From contig CAMLRE010000170.1 in assembly GCA_946482355.1 (NCBI GenBank), forward strand, positions 1 to 5,513: a DNA stretch of 5,513 nt. Direction: 5' to 3'. This DNA is from an uncultured Bdellovibrio sp. (GTDB lineage Bacteria > Bdellovibrionota > Bdellovibrionia > Bdellovibrionales > Bdellovibrionaceae). Below are positions 1-4,985 of this stretch, in pieces; positions within the stretch are counted from its first letter, which is position 1, and each line of letters begins with the position of its first letter. Under the pieces are notes generated by a model, which saw only the letters and a program-made list of their open reading frames with translations, had not been told where the DNA came from and made no database searches. Made by a program: the position numbers and the translations under genes.

Positions 1-447
1 TGTGCGGATACGTGTATCTTTAACAGAAGACAATCCTAATCCGCCCTCAAAAGAAAAACCAACATTTTCTAAACCAGTGAAGAAAAACTCAACACCCATT
101 AAGAAATTAGCTTCAAAACCGTTCTCTTTACCATCAATTGGATCTTCAAAAGTCACTAAACCAAGCTGACCACCAGCGTAATAATGCAATTGGTTTTCAT
201 GAAAAATCACATGACGGATACCCGCATTAATCTGAAATTTTGAGTAATCTTTTTTAGTATCTACACCCACACCACCCGTTACAGCTGTTAAGCCATTAAC
301 ATGATAAACAGCCGCTAACGACGGTAAAGACTCAGAGGTATTATTCTTAATACCAACACCTAAGCGCTGTGGCATTTCTTTAGCCGAAACAAGTGATGAA
401 AATAGCGACATAATCGCAATAGTCAGGGTGATTTTTAATAACTTCAT
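1..447 (-). CDS. Probable outer-membrane beta-barrel protein, N-terminal part (cut by window edge)
   Basis: The minus strand is open from ATG at 447-445 to the window edge, giving 149 codons without a stop. The start is supported by a strong Shine-Dalgarno (AAGGATGGAGG, GGAGG core at 452-456) 4-8 bases upstream. Residues 1-22 form a Sec signal peptide (MKLLK, hydrophobic core, VSA cleavage site). The mature part alternates short polar and hydrophobic/aromatic stretches rich in Gly, Phe and Tyr (for example YYAGGQLGL, VEFFFTGLE, GFSFEGGLGL), as expected of amphipathic strands of a small outer-membrane barrel. The opening RLGVGIKNN, followed by a short LPSLAAVYH strand, resembles small porin-like or OmpA/OmpX-sized barrels. 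The C-terminus, with its diagnostic terminal aromatic residue, is outside the window. It is divergent from the chalcone-isomerase-like gene. The barrel class is inferred from composition; the exact family is not recognised. Confidence 0.75.
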   Translation of the reverse strand, partial: MKLLKITLTIAIMSLFSSLVSAKEMPQRLGVGIKNNTSESLPSLAAVYHVNGLTAVTGGVGVDTKKDYSKFQINAGIRHVIFHENQLHYYAGGQLGLVTFEDPIDGKENGFEANFLMGVEFFFTGLENVGFSFEGGLGLSSVKDTRIRT

Positions 448-451
448 ATAG

Positions 452-462
452 CCTCCATCCTT
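452..462 (-). promoter_or_regulatory. Shine-Dalgarno of the minus-strand barrel gene
   Basis: Read on the minus strand, AAGGATGGAGG lies just upstream of the ATG at 447, with the GGAGG core four bases from the start codon. It fixes the start of the partial barrel gene. The 10-base string TCAAGGATGG also precedes the minus-strand gene starting at 3623. Confidence 0.7.
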
Positions 463-468
463 GATAGG

Positions 469-497
469 TTGACACTCTACCAACGTCTTGTCAGCAT
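469..497 (+). promoter_or_regulatory. Candidate sigma70-type promoter for the chalcone-isomerase-like gene
   Basis: A perfect TTGACA box occupies 469-474. At the ideal 17-base spacing the -10 (CAGCAT, 492-497) is poor, matching TATAAT at three of six positions. A better-looking CATATT at 495-500 would need a 20-base spacer. The TGACA at 470-474 and TGTCA at 489-493 form a dyad, so the site could also be an operator or give a CTGACA -35 to the divergent minus gene. The -35 is convincing; the promoter as a whole is tentative. Confidence 0.35.
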
Positions 498-511
498 ATT
501 TTCTGAAGGGT

Positions 512-532
512 CGCGCTGAAAGCGCGCGGAGG
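512..532 (+). promoter_or_regulatory. GC-rich leader hairpin adjoining the Shine-Dalgarno of the chalcone-isomerase-like gene
   Basis: CGCGCT (512-517) pairs perfectly with AGCGCG (521-526) around a GAA triloop. One base later comes GGAGG (528-532), ten bases before the ATG at 543. The stem leaves the ribosome site free, so it does not look like a masking structure; it may protect the 5' end of the mRNA or present the Shine-Dalgarno. No T-run follows, so it is not an intrinsic terminator. Confidence 0.5.
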
Positions 533-542
533 TATTACTGAT

Positions 543-1178
543 ATGAAACTATTAATTACATTAGTCATCGCTGCTTTTGCTGTAACTGCACAAGCCCAAA
601 CTTTAACTACTACTGTAGGCGATAAAAAATACGACACTTATGGTTTAGCATCTGGTGCAGAACTTAAAGTCGACAGCACAACATCTGCTTTAAAACCAGT
701 TTCTCACGGAATCAGAAAGAAAAAAGTTTTCGCTCTTGTTCCGGTCAAAGTTTATTACGCTGAATTATTAGCGGCAAAACCTGAAGCCTTAGTAAAATCT
801 GACGATGGCATTTTAGCTTCGTTAAAAACCGCAGGCCCTGTGCAATTACGTTTAACGATGTTACGTGATTTACCGGCTAAAAAAATCTCTGATTCATTCA
901 TTGAAGCTTTAAAAGCTAACGATGTCGCTGTTGATTCCGGCGATATGAAAACAGTATTAGGCCATATCTCAACAATGAGCGAATTTAAACAAGGCGAAAT
1001 CTTTTCTATCGTAGGCAACACAGTTGGCGATAAAGGATTTTTATACTTACAAAAACCATCTGGCGAAATTATCACAGTAACTGGTTCTGCAAAACTTCCA
1101 GAACAAATGTTTAGCATTTGGTTTGGTAAACCTGTTGACGATAAATTAGCTGATCTTAAAAAAGAATTACTTAAATAG
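543..1178 (+). CDS. Secreted chalcone-isomerase-like protein
   Basis: A 211-residue exported protein. Residues 1-18 are a Sec signal peptide ending AQA, so the mature protein is probably periplasmic. From about residue 54 onward it matches what I know of bacterial chalcone-isomerase-like proteins (Pfam Chalcone_3 type): a G-I-R-K-K-x-V-F strand leading to KVYYAELL (56-76), an LRLTMLRDLPAKKI segment and helix with EALKAN (102-126), EFKQGEIFSI (147-156) and the terminal SIWFGKPVDD helix start with LADLKKELL (191-210). Length is normal for the family. The bacterial family is not known to make flavonoids; some chalcone-isomerase-fold proteins bind fatty acids, so ligand or lipid binding is more plausible than catalysis, but that is inference. 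The start is fixed by the signal peptide and by GGAGG at 528-532. The stop TAG shares its G with the GTG start of the next gene. Confidence 0.8.
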   Translation: MKLLITLVIAAFAVTAQAQTLTTTVGDKKYDTYGLASGAELKVDSTTSALKPVSHGIRKKKVFALVPVKVYYAELLAAKPEALVKSDDGILASLKTAGPVQLRLTMLRDLPAKKISDSFIEALKANDVAVDSGDMKTVLGHISTMSEFKQGEIFSIVGNTVGDKGFLYLQKPSGEIITVTGSAKLPEQMFSIWFGKPVDDKLADLKKELLK

Positions 1179-2431
1179 TGCGTATTAAATTAATCTTTTT
1201 ATTATTTTCGTTTTATTCAGCCTGCGTTTTTGCGCAGGCTTTTTCTATTGGCCCTTTTTCTTTAGGCCAAGCTTCAGTGGATTTAGATGTTCACGATTTT
1301 AATATCGAAAAATCTCATGCAGATATTGAAGCTTACTTTCTAGAAGACACCATTCAGTGGTTACGCCCTGAAAACAACTTACTTACCCCGCGGGTATTAT
1401 TAAAAATTAATATTCCCCAAAAATATGCACCGGTTTATTTCAAGATAGATCATCAGGTTATTTTTCCTGCGGGAAATGATGGCCTCTTATCGACACAGCT
1501 TTATGTAAATCTTTTTACGCCACAGAATATTGTAATTTATCAAGGCGATAAAATTTTAGATACAATTTCTATCACGGCTAAATCAGTGGCCCGTTCAAAA
1601 TTAAAACAGTGGATTGACTACACCTGTTTACCGTATGAAGTGATGATTACTGGTTTTGAACAACAGTACTCTTCAACAGGCTGTAAGCTTTACCGCATTG
1701 GTTCTTTTGGTAAAGAAACTCCCCGTTTAGAAATTGCTTTTTCTTCACCGAATTTAACGACTCCTTCAGGCGATCAACCGCCGTTTTTATTTAACCTTCA
1801 AGATAACTCAGCCGTTGAAACTGTGTTAATTAACAAATCAACGAAAGAAAAAGTAAACGTTACTGTAAGCGCAAAACTTCCTGAACGTTTACACCGTTTA
1901 AAATTTGCCGGAGGCCTTGGGCCCTACTCGGTCACAAATAATTACAATTCAAATACGAAAGGCCCAGATATTCTTCCGTCGTACATGCTGTACGGAAAAT
2001 TAGAATTATCAGAGACTTCGTCGTTTAAAGCTTTTGATGCTTTGGTTTACGATAGCAAATCGTTATTTAATAATTCAGGACTGTATTTTTCTTACGATTT
2101 AGCACAGGTGTTCGACGGCCAAGTTATTTTAGGAGCCTTATTGGGATTTCAGGGTCTTCACTACAAATATGACGAAGGATACCCGACTGAATTTGAAGTG
2201 ATTTACCCGCAAGGTTTTGAATTAACCTATAATCACCCGTTTGGTTTAACGAACCGCTATTTAAGTTACGGAATGTTTTTATCAACAACTCAAGAGCTTT
2301 ACCGCAATGTATGGCTTCGTTTCGGAAGTTCAGTATTTTATGAATTAAATTATATCACTTGGGGATCAGACATCGCCGAAATCGAAATGTGGGGCCTATC
2401 TGTAGGATTTCCGCTGTTTAAAGCTTTCTAA
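1178..2431 (+). CDS. Exported envelope protein of unknown function with probable C-terminal beta-barrel
   Basis: A 417-residue protein not recognised as a named family. It starts at GTG, overlapping the preceding TAG by one base (TAGTG). No good Shine-Dalgarno is visible, only A-rich sequence, so initiation probably depends on ribosomes finishing the upstream gene. Residues 1-19/21 are a signal peptide (MRIKL, hydrophobic core, VFAQA cleavage region), which confirms the GTG start. Residues 22-260 look like a beta-rich periplasmic domain with two cysteines, C150 and C169, that could form a disulfide. Residues 265-417 show alternating aromatic strands (LYGKLEL, GLYFSYDL, VILGALLGF, FELTYNH, VWLRFGSSVFYEL, WGLSVGF) and end in Phe, as outer-membrane barrels usually do. 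Co-transcription suggests it works with the chalcone-isomerase-like protein, perhaps as its outer-membrane partner; this is inference. Confidence 0.75.
   Translation: MRIKLIFLLFSFYSACVFAQAFSIGPFSLGQASVDLDVHDFNIEKSHADIEAYFLEDTIQWLRPENNLLTPRVLLKINIPQKYAPVYFKIDHQVIFPAGNDGLLSTQLYVNLFTPQNIVIYQGDKILDTISITAKSVARSKLKQWIDYTCLPYEVMITGFEQQYSSTGCKLYRIGSFGKETPRLEIAFSSPNLTTPSGDQPPFLFNLQDNSAVETVLINKSTKEKVNVTVSAKLPERLHRLKFAGGLGPYSVTNNYNSNTKGPDILPSYMLYGKLELSETSSFKAFDALVYDSKSLFNNSGLYFSYDLAQVFDGQVILGALLGFQGLHYKYDEGYPTEFEVIYPQGFELTYNHPFGLTNRYLSYGMFLSTTQELYRNVWLRFGSSVFYELNYITWGSDIAEIEMWGLSVGFPLFKAF
1219..1245 (+). terminator. Intrinsic-terminator-like hairpin inside the start of the downstream gene
   Basis: AGCCTGCG (1219-1226) pairs perfectly with CGCAGGCT (1233-1240) around a six-base T-rich loop, followed by a T-run (1240-1244) and C. 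This is the form of a factor-independent terminator, 40 bases after the stop of the chalcone-isomerase-like gene. It lies within codons 14-23 of the next gene, over its signal-peptide cleavage site. It could terminate part of the transcripts after the first gene, unless ribosomes translating the second gene block folding. The structure is seen directly; its activity is inferred. Confidence 0.6.
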
Positions 2432-2444
2432 GCTTAAACAGCGG
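2411..2444. terminator. Long hairpin between convergent genes (possible bidirectional terminator)
   Basis: CCGCTGTTTAA (2411-2421) pairs with TTAAACAGCGG (2434-2444), continuing after one bulged A with GCTT/AAGC around a TCT loop, about 15 bp in all. It includes the last codons and stop of the plus-strand gene and ends six bases from the stop of the minus-strand gene. Neither side has a T-run, so it is not a canonical intrinsic terminator. It could still stabilise both 3' ends or assist termination in both directions. Confidence 0.5.
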
Positions 2445-2450
2445 CGCTAT

Positions 2451-2921
2451 TTACTGCGCTTGAAAAGTTAACTGAAATAAATCTGGCTTAATAATTAAAT
2501 TAAACTGCCCTGTATCATCTGTGATATTCACATCAGAGCCGTCTTGATTTGGAAAAAACTGCGCCACAATTGCTTTAGCTTTTTCGCCCTCATACTTGAT
2601 TTGCGCCGAACGCAGACCAAAACTTCCTTGCGCAGATTTGAAGATCAAGATCGAACAGTGATAGCTGTCTTCAGCTTTTTTATTACAGATAAAAGACATT
2701 TCTTTTTGCGAAACCTGTAAAGCTTTACCGGGCCCAAGCATGCTTGATTGCTCTGGCACATTCATCTGTTCATAAAGACGTGTTGGCGTATGATCGAAGG
2801 TTCCGTCATAGCCTGCTGAAATTAAGTTAATCATATATTGCATGCCCAAGAACCGCCCCTCGGTTCGGGCCTGCAAATTAAGACTGACAAAAATAAAACC
2901 TAAAAATAATAACTTACGCAT
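2451..2921 (-). CDS. Small secreted protein of unknown function, last gene of the minus-strand operon
   Basis: A 156-residue protein not recognised as a known family. Residues 1-18 form a signal peptide (MRKLLFLGF, cleavage after LQA), and no lipobox is present, so a soluble periplasmic or secreted product is expected. The mature part has two cysteines, C79 and C89 (ICN and HCS), close enough for a disulfide across a beta-hairpin, followed by short predicted strands (GLRSAQIKYEG, FNLIIKPDLFQLTFQ). The start lies three bases after the stop of the upstream gene and has no clear Shine-Dalgarno, so it is probably translated by reinitiation. A strong GC-rich hairpin sits in the codons just after the signal peptide. 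The stop faces the convergent plus-strand gene across the 2411-2444 hairpin. Confidence 0.7.
   Translation of the reverse strand: MRKLLFLGFIFVSLNLQARTEGRFLGMQYMINLISAGYDGTFDHTPTRLYEQMNVPEQSSMLGPGKALQVSQKEMSFICNKKAEDSYHCSILIFKSAQGSFGLRSAQIKYEGEKAKAIVAQFFPNQDGSDVNITDDTGQFNLIIKPDLFQLTFQAQ
2844..2870 (-). other. Strong hairpin within the early codons of the last operon gene
   Basis: In the minus-strand mRNA, GCCC plus GAACCG (2870-2861) pair with CGGTTC (2855-2850) and GGGC (2847-2844), giving ten base pairs with a two-base bulge and an AGGGG loop. It lies 51-77 bases after the start codon, just past the signal-peptide codons. No T-run follows, so it is not a canonical terminator. It may slow ribosomes or mark an mRNA-processing boundary. 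Confidence 0.4.
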
Positions 2922-2924
2922 ATA

Positions 2925-3623
2925 TTAATACTTAATCTGTGGACAAAGTTTAGCTAGCACTTTTTTTAATTGCTCGTCGGTGTACTTCACAGCTGTTTCA
3001 CCTTCGCTATTTGTGTATTTAAAAATTTTGCCGATTTGCACGCGGCATTCATGCTTATAAGAATCTTTAAACGTACCGGTTTTTTTGAAATCTGCCGAGG
3101 GTGCGCCACCTAATTTAAATGGCAATTCGTAAACTAAACCTTGAGTCGGCGTGATAAACACTCCCCCGTCATTTTCAGCTGAAATTTTTGGATCAACATC
3201 AACTTTGGCGTTGGTCATGCCAATTAGGTGGCTTGATTCGCTATCAAAGATAAAATCAAAGTTATAACGGCCTTTGATTGTAATTTCGCGTTCATCTTCG
3301 CTGATGTTGAAAGTCGCCGTTCTTTGGTTACGTGGAAAGAAGTAAAATTCTTTAGCACCACTTGATGTGTCTTCAGGTCCATCATCAAGAGATACGAAAA
3401 CCAATAATGAATCATTTGAAACTAAGTAATCGCGGTATTTAAGATCGACATAATTATTCATATTACTTGTCGTAATATAACAATTAGTCTGTTCACGATT
3501 TGAAAGCTGATGAATTTGCGTAAGCCCCACACGCACGACTTCTTCTTGACAGTCTTGCGGCGGAATCGCTGCAAAAATTTGCGTGGAAAACAATAAGACT
3601 AAACTTGTCGCTAAAAATTTCAT
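2925..3623 (-). CDS. Secreted cysteine-containing protein of unknown function
   Basis: A 232-residue protein not recognised as a named family. Residues 1-18 form a signal peptide (MKFLATSLVLLF, cleavage near IFA/A). There are four cysteines: C25 and C48 near the mature N-terminus, C193 and C227 near the C-terminus, an arrangement that would suit two disulfides in a periplasmic protein. The middle (about 60-175) is beta-rich with acidic turns (LVFVSLDDGPED, FNISEDEREITI, FDFIFDSESS). The C-terminal helix (YTDEQLKKVLAKLC) looks like a cap. The start is supported by AAGGA at 3634-3638 and GGGAAG nearer the ATG. It follows the TPR lipoprotein gene by 35 bases and precedes the next gene by three, so it is probably part of one operon. 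The function cannot be stated. Confidence 0.75.
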   Translation of the reverse strand: MKFLATSLVLLFSTQIFAAIPPQDCQEEVVRVGLTQIHQLSNREQTNCYITTSNMNNYVDLKYRDYLVSNDSLLVFVSLDDGPEDTSSGAKEFYFFPRNQRTATFNISEDEREITIKGRYNFDFIFDSESSHLIGMTNAKVDVDPKISAENDGGVFITPTQGLVYELPFKLGGAPSADFKKTGTFKDSYKHECRVQIGKIFKYTNSEGETAVKYTDEQLKKVLAKLCPQIKY

Positions 3624-3626
3624 AAA

Positions 3627-3638
3627 CTTCCCATCCTT
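3627..3638 (-). promoter_or_regulatory. Shine-Dalgarno region of the four-cysteine secreted protein gene
   Basis: The minus strand reads AAGGATGGGAAG before the ATG at 3623: AAGGA is ten bases away and GGGAAG three bases away. This is the only strong ribosome site in the minus-strand operon, so this gene can be translated independently of the upstream lipoprotein gene. Confidence 0.55.
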
Positions 3639-3658
3639 GAGATCTGTTTACAAAAAGG

Positions 3659-4930
3659 CTAGCGCAAAGATCTGAAATTCACAAAAACTTTTTTGCCGGC
3701 TTTGATTTCTATGACTTGCGAAGACAATTGATCACCCGTTGGAGCGTCATAACTATCTAAGCCAAGAACTTTTAGGTCATATTTCCCCGGTTTCATGAAA
3801 ATGCGCGCCATTTGAATTTTAGATGGCAGCGTTGACCATTGGCGAAGATCAGCTCTGTCTGCTAAGTTCATCGCAATCCACGCGACACTTCCTAAAAATT
3901 CATTCTTCTGACGAATCTGATCTGACACAACAGCTTTTGCGGCCACGCCGCCGATTCTTCGCGCCACTAAAGAATTATAGTCTTTATCCATGGTAATCAT
4001 CGCCATGCGGTCGATATCATACACTGTTCTTGTTTTATTTGTTTGGGTATAGATTTTTCCTGTCGATGATTCCATTGGTGTTAGTTCAACTTGGGCTACC
4101 GTTGTTTTTGGAAATTCTGTTTTTAATGTCGGAAAACGTGGTTCATCGACACGCGGAACTTTTTTAGCGCCAAAGCCCTGTTGAAAAATCACAATCACTT
4201 CACCGTTTTTACGGCCGTTTAATTCTTCATCTAAAGCATTCTGATCAGATTTAAATTCTTTTTTCCACTTCTCTAAAGCTTGATCACGTCCCGCCAAGCG
4301 TGCTGAACGAATTAAATCTCCGCCAATTCCTGAAATAGTTGGGTCTAACTTGTAAGCGGCTTCGTACTCAATATAAGCATCGTCGTATTTTTTTTGCGAT
4401 TCCCAAATGATTGCTGATAGGTAACTGGCAAAAGGCGAAAGCTCATAAGCTTCACGGCCTTCCATTTTAAAAGATGAGATTTTGCTGTTAATTCTGCGGC
4501 ATTCTACTAAAGCCGAATCATAATCACCAAGCATAAGGTAATTAATCGCATTCATGCTGTTTAATAAAAACTTTTCGTATGATTCACCTTTATACTGAAC
4601 CATTTCTTCAGCACCTAGGGTTGCGCCGACAACTTGGCTAACAGAATGATAATCTTTTTCTTCAAGTAAGCGATCGGCTTTAATAAAAGCATCGGCCGAC
4701 GCACGGTAGTCGCCAGCAATTTGCAAAGCCATGGCGTAATCCAGCATATACATCAATTGATCTTTACCTTCAGCCTCTGATTTTTCTTTAAGATCTTTAA
4801 GGGCTTGCGCCGTTTGGCCTTGGCGTAACAAACTTTTTGTCTCATCAGATTGTGACAAAAACGAAGCGCAACCCGCAATACAAAGCATAAATAAAATAAG
4901 TATAACCTGAAGTCGTCTTTTGTTTTGCAT
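3659..4930 (-). CDS. TPR-containing outer-membrane lipoprotein, COG3014-like
   Basis: A 423-residue lipoprotein from ATG at 4930-4928. Residues 1-20 are a lipoprotein signal peptide (MQNKRR, hydrophobic core) with lipobox I-A-G-C, placing the lipidated Cys at 21; the following Ala-Ser fits sorting to the outer membrane. Residues 30-215 hold helical repeats with at least three TPR-like units (about 65-91, 124-150, 168-197: AGDYRASADAF, LGDYDSALVEC, KKYDDAYIEY). A second domain follows, with EVIVIFQQGFGAKKVPR (244-260), the motif LRQWSTLP (362-369), ARIFMKPGKYDLKV (375-388) and a C-terminal beta-rich tail. This layout resembles the uncharacterised COG3014 family as I remember it; the biochemical role is unknown. 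An in-frame ATG at 5035 was rejected because it would overlap the divergent antiporter gene and bury the lipobox. It probably heads the minus-strand operon. Confidence 0.75.
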   Translation of the reverse strand: MQNKRRLQVILILFMLCIAGCASFLSQSDETKSLLRQGQTAQALKDLKEKSEAEGKDQLMYMLDYAMALQIAGDYRASADAFIKADRLLEEKDYHSVSQVVGATLGAEEMVQYKGESYEKFLLNSMNAINYLMLGDYDSALVECRRINSKISSFKMEGREAYELSPFASYLSAIIWESQKKYDDAYIEYEAAYKLDPTISGIGGDLIRSARLAGRDQALEKWKKEFKSDQNALDEELNGRKNGEVIVIFQQGFGAKKVPRVDEPRFPTLKTEFPKTTVAQVELTPMESSTGKIYTQTNKTRTVYDIDRMAMITMDKDYNSLVARRIGGVAAKAVVSDQIRQKNEFLGSVAWIAMNLADRADLRQWSTLPSKIQMARIFMKPGKYDLKVLGLDSYDAPTGDQLSSQVIEIKAGKKVFVNFRSLR

Positions 4931-4937
4931 TACTAAG

Positions 4938-4966
4938 ATTATGTGCTTGATAAGGCACAATAGCAA
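4938..4966 (-). promoter_or_regulatory. Candidate promoter of the minus-strand lipoprotein operon
   Basis: On the minus strand, TTGCTA (4966-4961) and CATAAT (4943-4938) are separated by exactly 17 bases. The -10 matches TATAAT at five of six positions and the -35 matches TTGACA at four. A start site about seven bases downstream would fall at about 4931, directly next to the ATG at 4930, and no Shine-Dalgarno is visible, so the mRNA may be leaderless. Confidence 0.5.
4942..4959. promoter_or_regulatory. Dyad within the divergent promoter region (possible operator)
   Basis: TGTGC (4942-4946) and GCACA (4955-4959) are perfect inverted arms separated by eight bases. The dyad fills the spacer of the minus-strand promoter and covers the candidate -35 of the plus-strand promoter, so a protein bound here could affect both genes. 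Arms of five bases can occur by chance. Confidence 0.3.
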
Positions 4967-4976
4967 CAGATAGCAT
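4947..4976 (+). promoter_or_regulatory. Candidate promoter of the Kef-type antiporter gene
   Basis: TTGATA (4947-4952, five of six matches to TTGACA) is followed after 18 bases by TAGCAT (4971-4976, four of six matches to TATAAT). The predicted start site, about 4983, leaves only a few bases before ATG at 4986. No Shine-Dalgarno is seen. Confidence 0.35.
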
Positions 4977-4985
4977 AAACAAACT

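Noticed and set aside
755..1117. Minus-strand 120-codon open frame
   Set aside because: It is antisense to the well-supported chalcone-isomerase-like gene and shows no family resemblance or ribosome site.
1974..1997. TTCCGT/ACGGAA inverted repeat within the barrel-like protein gene
   Set aside because: Short arms inside coding sequence with no T-run or boundary nearby; no reason to assign a function.
3224..3415. Minus-strand 63-codon open frame
   Set aside because: It is an out-of-frame shadow inside the four-cysteine secreted protein gene.
455..3640. Ten-base repeat CCATCCTTGA at 455-464 and 3631-3640
   Set aside because: Both copies are Shine-Dalgarno regions of minus-strand genes, so similarity is expected from ribosome-site convergence rather than a dispersed repeat.
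3640..3673. Two AGATCT palindromes (3640-3645 and 3668-3673) flanking the lipoprotein stop codon, as a terminator stem
   Set aside because: Only six pairs with a 22-base loop and no properly placed T-run; likely chance in AT-rich sequence.
3686..3695. A-run AAAAAAG in the 3' end of the lipoprotein gene as a -1 frameshift site
   Set aside because: The reading frame splits it as AAA-AAA-G, the wrong phase for an A-AAA-AAG slip, and the zero-frame protein is complete.
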